The notes below the pieces were generated by a model. The model was given only the letters and a program-made list of their open reading frames with translations. It was not told the origin of the DNA and made no database searches. The position numbers were made by a program, and so were the translations under genes. Source: Comamonas testosteroni (GTDB lineage Bacteria > Pseudomonadota > Gammaproteobacteria > Burkholderiales > Burkholderiaceae_C). Taken from it: DNA of 64,000 nt. Within the stretch, counting starts at the first letter, position 1, and the number at the start of each line of letters is the position of its first letter. Shown here piece after piece: positions 1-9,085 of this stretch. The stretch lies in contig NZ_AWOR01000032.1 of NCBI RefSeq assembly GCF_000761245.1, positions 112,612 through 176,611 on the forward strand, written 5' to 3'.

Positions 1-2
1 AC

Positions 3-1091
3 CTCAACGCCAGTGGCCGCTCCGTCGTCGCCGGCGATCAGCAAGTCTTTGTCGGCCTCAACAGCTGGGAACTCGATCTTTGGGGCCGTGTCAAAAGCCT
101 CAGCGATGCCGCTTTAGGCAATTATCTGGCGCTGGATGCCACGCAGCATGCGACTCAATCCAGTCTCGTCAAGCAGGTGGCGCTGAATTATCTGGCTCTG
201 CGCAGTCTGGATGAGCGCCTGGCCCTGACCCAGCGCACGATTGCCAGCCGCGAGGAATCGCTGCGCATCTTCAAGCGCCGCACCGAGGTGGGCTCCACTT
301 CACGCTATGCGCTCACGCAGGTGCAAACCCTGGTTCACCAGGCCAAGGCCATAGGCACCCAGCTGGCACAGCAGCGCGCGCTGCAGGCCAATGCACTGCA
401 GCAGCTCACGGGAATGGATGCAGACCGCTTGCCGCAAAGCAGCTCCACCGCCGTGATCCTGAAACCCATTCCCGAAGGCCTGCCGTCCGACCTGCTGACA
501 CAGCGCCCCGACATCATTGCCGCCGAGTACGGCCTGCAGGCAGCCAAGGCCAATGTATCTGCCGCGCGCGCTGCGTTTTTGCCTCGCATCGCCCTGACCG
601 GCAGCTGGGGCACAGCCAGTGCGGAGCTCGACGGACTGTTCAGAAGCGGCAGCCGTGCCTGGCAGTTTGCTCCCACGATTTCGCTGCCGATCTTTGACGG
701 CGGCCAGCGCCAGGCCAACCTGAATCTGCAGGCCGTGCGACAGAACATGGCGGTCGTCCAGTACGAAAAAACCATAGAGACAGCAATGCGCGAAGTGCTG
801 GATGCACTGTCCAGCCGCACCATGCTCGAGCAGCAGCTCGTGGTGCTGACCGAGCAAAGCGCTGCACTCAGGGAACGCGCCCGGCTGGCGCGGCTGCGCT
901 ATGACCAGGGCGCCTCGCCCTATCTCGATGTGCTGGATGCCGAACGCGACCTGCTGAGCGCAGAACAACAACTGGTTCAGGGCCGCGAGGCCCTGCTGTC
1001 CACCCAGGTCGCTCTCTATGCCGCTTTGGGTGGAGGCTACTTGGCTCAAGGCCAGAGCAGCGCCCCCGCCCCTTCGGCCCTCCAACCTTGA
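3..1091 (+). CDS. Outer-membrane efflux channel, TolC/NodT type (5' end outside window)
   Basis: Open from the left edge to a TGA at 1089; 362 residues are visible and the N-terminus (signal peptide, probable lipobox) is missing. A GTG at 177 is internal, because the frame upstream still reads as family sequence with a WELDLWGRV motif typical of NodT-like channels. Long helical stretches with the repeated pattern of outer-membrane efflux proteins follow, including LTQRPDI near the middle and a second helical repeat towards the C-terminus (YDQGASPYLDVLDAER). Such proteins form trimeric ducts across the outer membrane for tripartite pumps. The adaptor gene begins within 12 bases of the stop, so this is the outer-membrane part of the export operon that follows. 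Family assignment is firm; substrate is unknown. Confidence 0.9.
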   Translation, partial: LNASGRSVVAGDQQVFVGLNSWELDLWGRVKSLSDAALGNYLALDATQHATQSSLVKQVALNYLALRSLDERLALTQRTIASREESLRIFKRRTEVGSTSRYALTQVQTLVHQAKAIGTQLAQQRALQANALQQLTGMDADRLPQSSSTAVILKPIPEGLPSDLLTQRPDIIAAEYGLQAAKANVSAARAAFLPRIALTGSWGTASAELDGLFRSGSRAWQFAPTISLPIFDGGQRQANLNLQAVRQNMAVVQYEKTIETAMREVLDALSSRTMLEQQLVVLTEQSAALRERARLARLRYDQGASPYLDVLDAERDLLSAEQQLVQGREALLSTQVALYAALGGGYLAQGQSSAPAPSALQP

Positions 1092-1102
1092 CCAGCGAAT
1101 CC

Positions 1103-2182
1103 ATGTCCATGAACAAGAAATTGACCATCGCCGCTCTCATCGTTGCCGCCGCCGCCCTGGGCGCTTATGGCTGGCAGCAATGGCGCAGCGCACAGGCATC
1201 CGAAGGCCTGGTCAGCGGCAACGGCCGCATCGAAGCCACCGAAATCGACGTCGCCACCAAATACGCCGGCCGCATCGCTGAAATCCTGGTGCAGGAGGGC
1301 GAGTTCGTGAAGGCCGGTCAGCCACTGGCGCGCATGCAGATCGAAAGCCTGCAGGCTCAGCAGCGTGAAGCCATAGCCGGTCGTGAGCGCGCCTCTCATG
1401 CGGTGACCTCGGCTCGCGCCGAAATCGCGCTGCGCGAAAGCCAGTATGCGGCCACCATGGCCACGGTGGCCCAGCGCGAAGCCGAGCTGGATGCGGCGCT
1501 GCGCCGCGTCAAGCGCTCCGAGACACTGGCGCGCGAAGGTGCTTCGTCGGAGCAGGAGCTGGACGACGACCGGGCGCGCGTGCGTGGCGCGCAGGCCGCA
1601 CTCAAGGCCGCCCAGGCACAGGCCACGGCCGCCAAGGCAGCGATCGACGCGGCCAAGGCCCAGACCATTGGTGCGGAATCGGCGGTGACGGCCGCCGCCG
1701 CCACCGTCCAGCGCATCGATGCCGACGTCAAGGACAGCGAACTCACCGCCCCGCGCGATGGCCGCGTGCAATACCGGCTGGCCCAGCCCGGCGAGGTGAT
1801 CGGCGCCGGCGGCAAGGTGCTGAACATGGTGGATGTCTCGGACGTCTACATCAGCTTCTTCCTGCCCGAGACCGTGGCGGGCCGGGTGGCCCTTGGCACC
1901 GAGGTGCGCATCGTGCTGGACGCGGCTCCGCAATATGTGATCCCGGCTCAGGTGTCCTTTGTCGCCAGCACCGCCCAGTTCACGCCCAAGACCGTGGAGA
2001 CGGCCAGCGAAAGACAGAAGCTGATGTTCCGCGTCAAGGCACGTATTGCCCCGGACCTGCTGCAAAAGCACCTGACCCAAGTCAAGACAGGCCTGCCCGG
2101 CGTGGCCTGGATCAAGCTCGATAAAGAGCGCGAATGGCCGGCCAAGCTGGAGCTGCGCACCGGCGACGCTTCGGCCTCGTGA
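1103..2182 (+). CDS. HlyD/EmrA-type periplasmic adaptor (membrane fusion protein), YhiI-like
   Basis: 359 residues. An N-terminal membrane anchor (about residues 8-26, hydrophobic Ala/Leu-rich) is followed by a biotinyl-lipoyl half-motif ([18 protein letters not shown]), a long Ala/Arg/Glu-rich coiled-coil hairpin (about 65-195) and the second lipoyl half with the beta-barrel ([20 protein letters not shown]). It would link an inner-membrane ABC exporter to the TolC-like channel. The frame extends to a TTG at 1088 that overlaps the previous stop, but the ATG at 1103 (or the one at 1109) is the more natural start. Next gene begins 20 bases downstream. The order adaptor, double ATPase, permease matches the enterobacterial yhiI-rbbA-yhhJ locus, here with its own outer-membrane protein. 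Confidence 0.9.
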   Translation: MSMNKKLTIAALIVAAAALGAYGWQQWRSAQASEGLVSGNGRIEATEIDVATKYAGRIAEILVQEGEFVKAGQPLARMQIESLQAQQREAIAGRERASHAVTSARAEIALRESQYAATMATVAQREAELDAALRRVKRSETLAREGASSEQELDDDRARVRGAQAALKAAQAQATAAKAAIDAAKAQTIGAESAVTAAAATVQRIDADVKDSELTAPRDGRVQYRLAQPGEVIGAGGKVLNMVDVSDVYISFFLPETVAGRVALGTEVRIVLDAAPQYVIPAQVSFVASTAQFTPKTVETASERQKLMFRVKARIAPDLLQKHLTQVKTGLPGVAWIKLDKEREWPAKLELRTGDASAS

Positions 2183-2202
2183 ACGCCGGGGCCCTGTTTG
2201 CC

Positions 2203-4992
2203 ATGAACAAGCATGTAGCCATATTGCGTGAGGTGACGCTCGCCTACGGCAAGACGCAGGCGCTGCGCGGACTGAGCCTGGAGATTCCCGCAGGCATCAT
2301 GGTCGGCCTGATCGGCCCTGACGGCGTGGGCAAATCCAGCCTGCTGTCGCTGATTGCCGGCGCGCGCGCCCTGCAGGGCGGCGAGATACAGGCGCTGGGC
2401 GGCGATATGCGCAGCAAAAAGCACCGCGATGCCGTCTGCCCGCGCATTGCCTACATGCCTCAGGGCCTGGGCAAGAACCTCTACCCCACGCTGTCGGTGG
2501 AGGAGAATCTGCAGTTCTTCGGGCGCCTTTTCGGCCATGACGCAGCCGAGCGCCGGGCGCGCATCGACGATCTGACCCAGAGCACCGGACTGCAGAAATT
2601 CCTCTCCCGCCCTGCCGGCAAGCTCTCGGGCGGCATGAAGCAGAAGCTGGCGCTGTGCTGCGCCCTCATCCACGACCCCGACCTGCTGATTCTGGACGAG
2701 CCCACGACCGGCGTGGACCCGCTGGCGCGCGCGCAATTCTGGGAGCTGATCAACCGCATTCGCGGCCAGCGCCCGCAGATGAGCGTGATCGTGGCCACGG
2801 CCTATATGGACGAAGCCCAGCGCTTTGACTGGCTGGCCGCCATGGATGACGGCCGGATTCTGGCCACCGGCACACCCGCCGAGTTGCTGGAGCGCACCGG
2901 CATGGCCACGCTGGAGGCTGCCTTCATCGCCCTGCTGCCCGAGGAGAAAAAGCGCGGCCATGCCGCCGTGGAGATCCCGCCGCTGCAGACCAGCGATGAC
3001 GATATCGCCATCGAGGCGCGTGATCTCACCATGCGCTTTGGCGACTTTGTGGCCGTGGACCATGTGAATTTCCGCATTCGTCGCGGCGAGATCTTCGGCT
3101 TTCTGGGCTCCAACGGCTGCGGCAAATCGACCACCATGAAGATGCTGACCGGGCTGCTGCCCGCCAGCGAGGGCGATGCCTGGCTGTTTGGCAAGAAGAT
3201 CGATCCGCATGACGTGGCCACGCGCCGGCGCGTGGGCTATATGTCGCAGGCCTTCTCGCTCTACGGCGAGCTGACCGTGCTGCAGAACCTGGTGCTGCAC
3301 GCCGAACTCTTCCACGTGGATCCAGCCGATATCCCCGCGCGGGTCGAGGAAATGCTCACCCGCTTCGGCCTTGCCGAAGTGCGCGAGACGCTGCCCGGCA
3401 ATATCCCGCTGGGCATGCGCCAGCGCCTGTCGCTGGCCGTGGCGATGGTGCACAAGCCGGAGCTGCTGATTCTCGACGAGCCCACCTCGGGCGTGGACCC
3501 CGTGGCTCGCGATCAGTTCTGGCGCCTGCTGATCGAGCTCTCGCGCCGCGACCGGGTGACGATCTTCATCTCCACGCACTTCATGAATGAAGCCGAGCGC
3601 TGCGACCGCATGTCCATGATGCATGCGGGCAAGGTGCTGGACAGCGACAGGCCGGCAGCCCTGACCGCCAAGCGCGGCGCTGCCACGCTGGAGGAGGCCT
3701 TCATCGGCTATCTGGTGGAGGCCTCGGGCGAGGCAGCGCCCGTGCTTGATATCAAAAAAGAAGCTGCTATCGCTTTCTCTGACTCACTTTCAACATCAAA
3801 AGTATCTGATATTGATACAGATAAAGCGCAACAAGCTCCTGTTTCCGTAGCACACTCTGGCAGCACCGGCTTCAGCCTGCAGCGCCTGTGGAGCTATCTG
3901 TGGCGCGAGTCGCTGGAGCTGCAGCGCGATCCCGTGCGCGCCACGCTGGCCCTGGTGGGCTCGCTGGTGCTGATGGTGGTGATCGGCTTCGGCATCAGCA
4001 TGGACGTCGAAGACCTGAAGTTTGCCGTGCTCGACCGCGACCAGAGCACCATCAGCCAGAACTATGTGAACAATCTCGCAGGCTCGCGCTATTTCATTGA
4101 AATGCCTCCCATCCAGGACTACGCGGACCTGGACCGGCGCATGAAGAGCGGCGAGCTGGCGCTAGCCATCGAGATACCGCCTGGTTTTGGCCGTGACGTG
4201 CTGCGCGGCTCGCAGGTTGCCGTGGGCGCCTGGTTCGACGGCGCCATGCCCCAGCGCGGCGAAACCGTCAAAGGCTATGTCCAGGCCATGCACCAGCTGT
4301 GGCTGGTGCAGCAGGCGCGCGAGCGACTGGGCGTGCAGCTGGGCAGCCAGGTCAGCCTGGAAACCCGCTTTCGCTACAACCCCGATGTGAAAAGCCTGCC
4401 CGCCATGGTGCCGGCCGTGATTCCGCTGCTGCTGATGATGCTGCCGGCCATGCTCACGGCCCTGGCCGTGGTGCGCGAAAAGGAGCTGGGCTCCATCGTG
4501 AATCTGTACGTCACTCCCGTGACCCGCATCGAGTTTTTGCTGGGCAAGCAGCTGCCCTATGTGGTGCTGGCCATGCTGAACTTCTTTCTGATGTGTGCCA
4601 TGGCGGTGTTCGTGTTTGGCGTCCCGATGACCGGCAGCTTCCCGCTGCTCATCGTGGCCGCCCTGCTCTTCAGCGTCATTGCCACGGGCATGGGCCTGCT
4701 GGCCTCTGCCGTCACCAGCAGCCAGATTGCCGCCATGTTCTTTGCCATGCTGGGCACGCTGATTCCTGCCACGCAGTTCTCGGGGCTGACCGATCCGGTG
4801 TCCTCGCTCGAAGGCGCCGGTCGCTGGATTGGCGAGATCTACCCGGCCACCTATATGTTCGCCATCAGCCGCGGCGTCTTCAACAAGGCGCTGGGCCTGC
4901 ACGATCTGGCGCCGACCTTGCTGCCGCTGCTGATTGCCATTCCCGTGATCATGGGCGTGGCCATCTGGGCCTTGCCCAAGCAGGAAAAATAA
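2203..4992 (+). CDS. rbbA: ABC transporter fusion: two ATPase domains plus ABC-2 permease, RbbA/YhiH-like
   Basis: About 929 residues. ATPase domain 1 (about 5-235) has Walker [10 protein letters not shown], signature LSGGMKQ and Walker [14 protein letters not shown]. ATPase domain 2 (about 270-505) has Walker [10 protein letters not shown] and Walker [14 protein letters not shown], but its signature reads PLGMRQR rather than LSGGQ. The C-terminal third (about 560-929) is an ABC-2 membrane domain with an early helix, a large periplasmic loop and five or so later helices. This architecture is that of RbbA/YhiH. E. coli RbbA was described as ribosome-associated, but the operon here points to export. 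Residues about 516-547 are encoded by a dispersed repeat (separate entry). A GTG at 2179 overlapping the upstream TGA is an alternative start; ATG 2203 matches where family similarity begins. Confidence 0.88.
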   Translation: MNKHVAILREVTLAYGKTQALRGLSLEIPAGIMVGLIGPDGVGKSSLLSLIAGARALQGGEIQALGGDMRSKKHRDAVCPRIAYMPQGLGKNLYPTLSVEENLQFFGRLFGHDAAERRARIDDLTQSTGLQKFLSRPAGKLSGGMKQKLALCCALIHDPDLLILDEPTTGVDPLARAQFWELINRIRGQRPQMSVIVATAYMDEAQRFDWLAAMDDGRILATGTPAELLERTGMATLEAAFIALLPEEKKRGHAAVEIPPLQTSDDDIAIEARDLTMRFGDFVAVDHVNFRIRRGEIFGFLGSNGCGKSTTMKMLTGLLPASEGDAWLFGKKIDPHDVATRRRVGYMSQAFSLYGELTVLQNLVLHAELFHVDPADIPARVEEMLTRFGLAEVRETLPGNIPLGMRQRLSLAVAMVHKPELLILDEPTSGVDPVARDQFWRLLIELSRRDRVTIFISTHFMNEAERCDRMSMMHAGKVLDSDRPAALTAKRGAATLEEAFIGYLVEASGEAAPVLDIKKEAAIAFSDSLSTSKVSDIDTDKAQQAPVSVAHSGSTGFSLQRLWSYLWRESLELQRDPVRATLALVGSLVLMVVIGFGISMDVEDLKFAVLDRDQSTISQNYVNNLAGSRYFIEMPPIQDYADLDRRMKSGELALAIEIPPGFGRDVLRGSQVAVGAWFDGAMPQRGETVKGYVQAMHQLWLVQQARERLGVQLGSQVSLETRFRYNPDVKSLPAMVPAVIPLLLMMLPAMLTALAVVREKELGSIVNLYVTPVTRIEFLLGKQLPYVVLAMLNFFLMCAMAVFVFGVPMTGSFPLLIVAALLFSVIATGMGLLASAVTSSQIAAMFFAMLGTLIPATQFSGLTDPVSSLEGAGRWIGEIYPATYMFAISRGVFNKALGLHDLAPTLLPLLIAIPVIMGVAIWALPKQEK
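3750..3843. repeat. Dispersed ~90-bp palindromic repeat, copy inside the rbbA-like gene
   Basis: AT-richer than its surroundings. It shares blocks with the spacer copy at 26427-26521: an AAAGTATCTGA core and an AAGCGCAAC..AGCTCCT right end; its left end reads AAGCTGCTATCGCT. The ends are imperfect inverted repeats of the type AGCTGCTTGCGC. It stays in frame and encodes a hydrophilic Lys/Asp/Ser-rich linker between ATPase domain 2 and the membrane domain. Confidence 0.7.
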
Positions 4993-5002
4993 TGAAGCGC
5001 CT

Positions 5003-5084
5003 CCTGAGTCGCTACGCGCCTTCCCCCTCTCTCTTCGGGAGGGGGACGACACCTTCGCTGCGGGGCGGCCCTTGCTCGGTGTCC
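5003..5084 (+). repeat. GC-rich intergenic repeat, copy 1
   Basis: This fills most of the 132-bp gap between the rbbA-like gene and the next permease gene. It contains an inverted repeat (CCCCCTCT...GGGAGGGGG) followed by a block beginning TTCGCTGCGGGGC and ending GCCCTTGCT. The same blocks occur, reverse-complemented, at 37025-37103. It resembles short intergenic repeats I know from Comamonadaceae genomes. Function unknown; it could act as an mRNA hairpin within the operon. Confidence 0.75.
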
Positions 5085-5124
5085 TGGGTGCGGCTATCCC
5101 TCTTTTTCGCGGTGGAGAAACGCC

Positions 5125-6252
5125 ATGTGGCATAGCCTGAAAAATATCTGGCGCCTGGGCGTCAAGGAACTGTGGAGCCTGTGGCGCGACCCGGTGATGC
5201 TGGTGCTCATCGTCTACACCTTCACGGCCTCGGTGTACACGGCGGCCACGGCCATGCCCGATACGCTGCACAAGGCGCCGATCGCCATCGTCGATGAAGA
5301 CCAGTCGCCACTGTCCGCACGCATCACCTCGGCTTTCTACCCGCCTCAGTTCATGCCGCCGCAGATGGTCGATTTCAGCCATGTGGATCCCGGGCTGGAT
5401 GCAGGCGACTTCACCTTCTCGCTGACCATTCCTCCCAACTTCCAGCGCGATGTGCTGGCTGGCAGAAAGGCCGAGCTGCAGCTGAACGTGGATGCCACGC
5501 GCATGAGCCAGGCGTTCTCCGGCAGCGGCTATGTGCAGCAGATCGTGCTGGCCGAAGTCAACGAGTTCGTGCAGCGCCACCGGGGAGCCAGCGCACTGCC
5601 CGTAGACCTGGAGCTGCGCGCCCGCTTCAACCCCGGACTCAACAAGATCTGGTTCGGCGGACTGATGCAGATCATCAACAACGTCACCATGCTCTCCATC
5701 ATCCTCACGGGCGCGGCGCTGATCCGCGAGCGCGAGCATGGCACCATCGAGCATCTGCTGGTCATGCCTGTGACGCCTACCGAGATCATGCTGGCCAAGG
5801 TCTGGTCCATGGGCGCCGTGGTGCTGCTGGCGGCAGGTGTCTCGCTCAATCTGGTCGTGCGCGGCGCGCTCAAGGTGCCCATCGAAGGCAGTCTGCTGCT
5901 GTTCATGGCAGGCTCGGCCCTGTGCCTGTTCGCCACCACGGCCATGGGCATCTTTCTGGCCACCGTGGCGCGCAGCATGCCGCAGTTCGGCCTGCTGATG
6001 GTGTTGACGCTGCTGCCGCTGCAATTGCTGTCCGGCGGCATGACACCCCGCGAATCCATGCCCCAACTGGTGCAGGACGTAATGCTGTTGGCCCCCACCA
6101 CGCATTTTGTGGAGCTGGGTCAGGCGATTTTGTATCGCGGCGCCGGCATAGAAACCGTATGGAAGCCCTTTGTGTGGCTGGCGGGAATCGGCGCCGTGCT
6201 GTTCTGGCTGTCGCTGATGCGGTTCAGAAAAACCTTGTCGAGCATGGCCTGA
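5125..6252 (+). CDS. ABC-2 type permease, YhhJ-like
   Basis: 375 residues, start ATG at 5125 preceded by GGTGGAGAA. Topology is typical of ABC-2 permeases: one N-terminal helix (about 20-42), a large extracytoplasmic domain (about 45-165; IAIVDEDQSPLSARI is characteristic), then five helices to the C-terminus with the GMTPRESMP loop near residue 310. It pairs with the fused permease domain of the preceding RbbA-like protein, giving a heterodimeric membrane unit driven by the two ATPase domains and coupled to the HlyD adaptor and TolC-type channel upstream. Probably the last gene of the export operon. Substrate not determinable from sequence; drug, dye or lipid-like compounds are usual guesses for the family. 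Confidence 0.88.
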   Translation: MWHSLKNIWRLGVKELWSLWRDPVMLVLIVYTFTASVYTAATAMPDTLHKAPIAIVDEDQSPLSARITSAFYPPQFMPPQMVDFSHVDPGLDAGDFTFSLTIPPNFQRDVLAGRKAELQLNVDATRMSQAFSGSGYVQQIVLAEVNEFVQRHRGASALPVDLELRARFNPGLNKIWFGGLMQIINNVTMLSIILTGAALIREREHGTIEHLLVMPVTPTEIMLAKVWSMGAVVLLAAGVSLNLVVRGALKVPIEGSLLLFMAGSALCLFATTAMGIFLATVARSMPQFGLLMVLTLLPLQLLSGGMTPRESMPQLVQDVMLLAPTTHFVELGQAILYRGAGIETVWKPFVWLAGIGAVLFWLSLMRFRKTLSSMA

Positions 6253-6342
6253 GTTCTGGCCGGGCGCCGCGGCAACCACGGAGGGCGTATCGCCTCTGTT
6301 TTTGCTGAAAGTTTTTTCCTTCCCACCTCAAGGCCTCGACCC

Positions 6343-6603
6343 ATGCCATTCACCACTGAAGAACGCCAATCACTGCTTGCCCTCAAGGGCGTCGGCCCAA
6401 CGGTACTGAGCCGGCTGGAATCCCTGGGCTACGGCTCCTTTGCGCAGTTGCGTCAGGCCAACGCCCTGGACATCGTCGCCAAGGCCTCGGCCCTCACCGG
6501 CTCCAGTTGCTGGAAGAACAGCCCTCAGGCACGCGCCGCCATCCAGGCAAGCATCGATGCGGCCAGGCAGTGTCCTGCGCAAGAGAGCGAGGCCATTCGG
6601 TAA
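6343..6603 (+). CDS. Small helix-hairpin-helix protein
   Basis: 86 residues, start ATG at 6343. The N-terminal half holds a helix-hairpin-helix motif (LLALKGVGPTVLSRLESLGY, about residues 11-30), followed by a second helical pair and a low-complexity tail. Such motifs bind DNA backbone non-specifically or act as small protein modules. No other domain is visible, so a catalytic role is unlikely. It lies 90 bases after the permease gene and converges on ackA. The ribosome binding site is poor (AAGG at about 12 bases), so the start is moderately certain. I do not recognise a named gene. Confidence 0.7.
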   Translation: MPFTTEERQSLLALKGVGPTVLSRLESLGYGSFAQLRQANALDIVAKASALTGSSCWKNSPQARAAIQASIDAARQCPAQESEAIR

Positions 6604-6695
6604 AGCGCGCAACTGCCGAGCGTCTGCTTGGGGCCGCCATGAATATCTGCATGGCGCCTTCTAGCCCGGCCGCCAATCGGTGCGTGTCAAAAAGA

Positions 6696-7892
6696 CTATG
6701 AATCCGCGAGAAGCCGTACCGTATCTCGGGCGGCCACCCACTCCTCGTTCGTGGGCTCCACGCCCACCAGTACCCGGCTGTCTGCAGATGAGATGACCGG
6801 TGCATGGGCTGCATTGGCCTGCTCATCCAGCGCCAGGCCCAGCCATGCCAGATCGGCGCAGACGCGGGCGCGGATCTCCTCGCTGTGCTCGCCAATGCCC
6901 GCCGTGAACACCAGCATGTCCACCCCACCCAGCGCCGCGACCACAGAACCGATCTCGCGCACAATGCGGCGCACAAAGAGGTCCAGCGCGATGCGCGCCC
7001 GCTCGCCAGCCTCACCTGAATCCCGGACATGGCGCAGGATCACGCGCGGCTCGGACGAGATGCCCGACACGCCAAGCAGCCCCGAGTCGTGATAGAGCAG
7101 ATGCCCCACCTCTTGAAGCGTCAGTTTCTCGATCTCCATCAGATAAAGCACGGCCCCCGGGTCCAGCGCCCCGGTGCGCGTTCCCATCATCAATCCGTCC
7201 AGGGCCGAGAAGCCCATGGTGGTCGCCATGCTCTGGAGCTGGTGCATGCCGCACAGACTGGCTCCGCTGCCCAGATGGGCGACGATGGTACGGCCCCTGG
7301 CCCTTTCACCATGACGCTCAGCCAAGGCAGTCGCCATATAGGCATACGAGAGCCCATGAAAGCCATAGCGGCGCACGCCGCGCTGCCACCATTCGTAGGG
7401 CAGTGGCAGGATCTGCTCCACCTTGGGCAAGCTGTGATGAAACCCAGTATCAAAGCAGGCAATCTGCACGATGTCGGGCCGCTCGCGCAACAGGATCTCG
7501 ATGGCCTCCAGCGCAAACGGCTGATGCAGCGGTGCCAGCGGCACATAGCTGCGCAAGTCTCGCAACACGCCTGCATCGATGCGCGTGGACTCGAAATACT
7601 TGCTGCCGCCATGCACCACCCGATGGGCGATCGCCGCCACGGGCCGATCCTCGAGCCGAGCCGTGATGCGCTCGCGGATGATACGCAGCGCATCGCGATA
7701 CGGGTGCTCTGCACCCAGCTCGATGGCAAAGGGCGGGACGCCGGTTTCGCCGAAGTCGGGAGCGGGCCCGCCAATGCCCTGCACCTTGCCGTTCCACAGG
7801 GGTTTGCGCGGCAGGGGGCTGGCGGCCTCGAAGACGGCGAACTTGATGCTCGACGAGCCGCAGTTCAGGACGATGATGACGGAATTGCTCAT
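6696..7892 (-). CDS. ackA: Acetate kinase
   Basis: 398 residues, normal for the family. Interconverts acetyl phosphate plus ADP and acetate plus ATP in the cytoplasm. Signature elements are all present: NCGSSS at residues 10-15, HRVVHGG, FDTGFH, the GFHG motif, HLGSG, a GTRTG loop and FTAGIGE in the C-terminal half. The frame stays open upstream over the neighbouring gene, but the ATG at 7892 is where conserved sequence starts. It follows the phosphate acyltransferase by 71 bases on the same strand, forming the Pta-AckA pair. Its place in a PHA-linked cluster suggests a role in balancing acetyl-CoA or acyl-CoA with storage polymer, which is inference. Confidence 0.95.
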   Translation of the reverse strand: MSNSVIIVLNCGSSSIKFAVFEAASPLPRKPLWNGKVQGIGGPAPDFGETGVPPFAIELGAEHPYRDALRIIRERITARLEDRPVAAIAHRVVHGGSKYFESTRIDAGVLRDLRSYVPLAPLHQPFALEAIEILLRERPDIVQIACFDTGFHHSLPKVEQILPLPYEWWQRGVRRYGFHGLSYAYMATALAERHGERARGRTIVAHLGSGASLCGMHQLQSMATTMGFSALDGLMMGTRTGALDPGAVLYLMEIEKLTLQEVGHLLYHDSGLLGVSGISSEPRVILRHVRDSGEAGERARIALDLFVRRIVREIGSVVAALGGVDMLVFTAGIGEHSEEIRARVCADLAWLGLALDEQANAAHAPVISSADSRVLVGVEPTNEEWVAARDTVRLLADS

Positions 7893-7963
7893 GTCAGTGC
7901 CTTTGTCTGCCGAAAGAGCACAGACCGCAGCAACTGCCAGCCTGGCGCCATCGGCCATGCTTT

Positions 7964-9085
7964 TCAGGGCGGCGTCTGCCGGTAGTGATGTGCGAGCAAC
8001 AGCGCAATCGCACAGGATGCAATGCGGGACTCGCGCGAATCCGCGCGGCTGGTCAGCACGATGGGCACCTTGGCGCCAAGCACGATGCCTGCGCTGGCTG
8101 CGCCGCCCAGGTACATGAGCTGCTTGGCCAGCATGTTGCCGCTTTCCAGATCGGGCACCAGCAGGATGTCGGCCTGACCGGCCACTGGCGAAGTGATGCC
8201 CTTGGTGCGCGCGGCCTCGATGGAGACTGCATTGTCGAAAGCCAGCGGTCCGTCCAGCACGCCTCCGGTGATCTGGCCCCGGTCTGCCATCTTGCACAGT
8301 GCGGCTGCATCCAGTGTCGCGGGCATGTTGGGGTTGACCGTCTCGACGGCGGCGAGGATGGCGAGCCTGGGCCTTGCCACACCCAGAACCTGCGCCAGCT
8401 CGATGGCATTGCGCGCGATATCGGCCTTCTGCAGCAGATCGGGGGCCAGGTTGATGGCCGCGTCGGTGACGATGAAGGGGCGTGGGTAGCTGGCCGTCTG
8501 CAACACAAAGCAATGGCTTACACGCCTCTTGGTGCGCAACCCGGCACTGCCGGCAACGACAGCCGCCATCAGCTCGTCGGTGTGCAGGCTGCCTTTCATC
8601 AGTGCCTCGACTTCGCCGCTGGCGGCGAGTCTGGCGCCAAGCTCGGCTGCTGCATGACTGTGCGGCACGTCTTCGATGCGCAGGCCCTGCAGCTCGAGCC
8701 CCTGCGCAAGCGCAACCGCCTCCAGCCTGGCGCGCGGAGCGATCAGGACCGGCTCGATCAGCCCCAGCCGATGTGCGTCAAGCGCGGCGGACAGGCTGGT
8801 GGCATCGCAGGGATGAACGACCCCCACGCGAACCGGCGGCAGTTCCTTGACAGCCGCCAGCAGCCGGGTCAGACCGTGATGGGAGGCAACGTCAAGCGGC
8901 TGCGCTGCGCCGCCTGATGACATGCAAGCCGCTTGCTGCGAGGCCGGCTGCCGGGGCTGTGCATCGTGGGCGCAGAGCAGCGTCAGCGTGCTCGCGTCAC
9001 GGGAAGCAACGGTGACGCGCAGGCTGTCGCCGACGGCTATGCCTTCAAACGGCTGCTGCATCATGTCTGGGCTCGGTTGACTCAT
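7964..9085 (-). CDS. Phosphate acetyl/butyryltransferase with a vestigial N-terminal MaoC segment
   Basis: 373 residues. Residues about 68-373 are a complete phosphate acyltransferase (PTA/PTB) domain: VGVVHPCD, LMKGSLHTDELM, the VTDAAINLAPD stretch, GVLDGPLAFDNA and LVPDLESGNMLAKQL. It would convert acyl-CoA plus phosphate to acyl phosphate plus CoA. In many proteobacteria this domain is fused behind a ~150-residue MaoC-type enoyl-CoA hydratase. Here the N-terminus keeps only a short look-alike of that domain's start (FEGIAVGDSLRVTVASRD, residues 13-30) before a low-complexity linker, so the hydratase appears to have been lost. Start overlaps the upstream gene's stop by 4 bases (ATGA), indicating translational coupling. 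Acetyl versus butyryl specificity cannot be read from sequence. Confidence 0.88.
   Translation of the reverse strand: MSQPSPDMMQQPFEGIAVGDSLRVTVASRDASTLTLLCAHDAQPRQPASQQAACMSSGGAAQPLDVASHHGLTRLLAAVKELPPVRVGVVHPCDATSLSAALDAHRLGLIEPVLIAPRARLEAVALAQGLELQGLRIEDVPHSHAAAELGARLAASGEVEALMKGSLHTDELMAAVVAGSAGLRTKRRVSHCFVLQTASYPRPFIVTDAAINLAPDLLQKADIARNAIELAQVLGVARPRLAILAAVETVNPNMPATLDAAALCKMADRGQITGGVLDGPLAFDNAVSIEAARTKGITSPVAGQADILLVPDLESGNMLAKQLMYLGGAASAGIVLGAKVPIVLTSRADSRESRIASCAIALLLAHHYRQTPP

Noticed and set aside
4162..6279. A 705-residue His/Gln-rich frame antisense to the permease genes
   Set aside because: It spans two genes and the repeat between them, with no motifs; a shadow.
6640..6665. 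Hairpin-like GCCGCCATG / CATGGCGCC between the HhH gene and ackA
   Set aside because: One mismatch, short T-tract only (TTCT); not strong enough to call a terminator.
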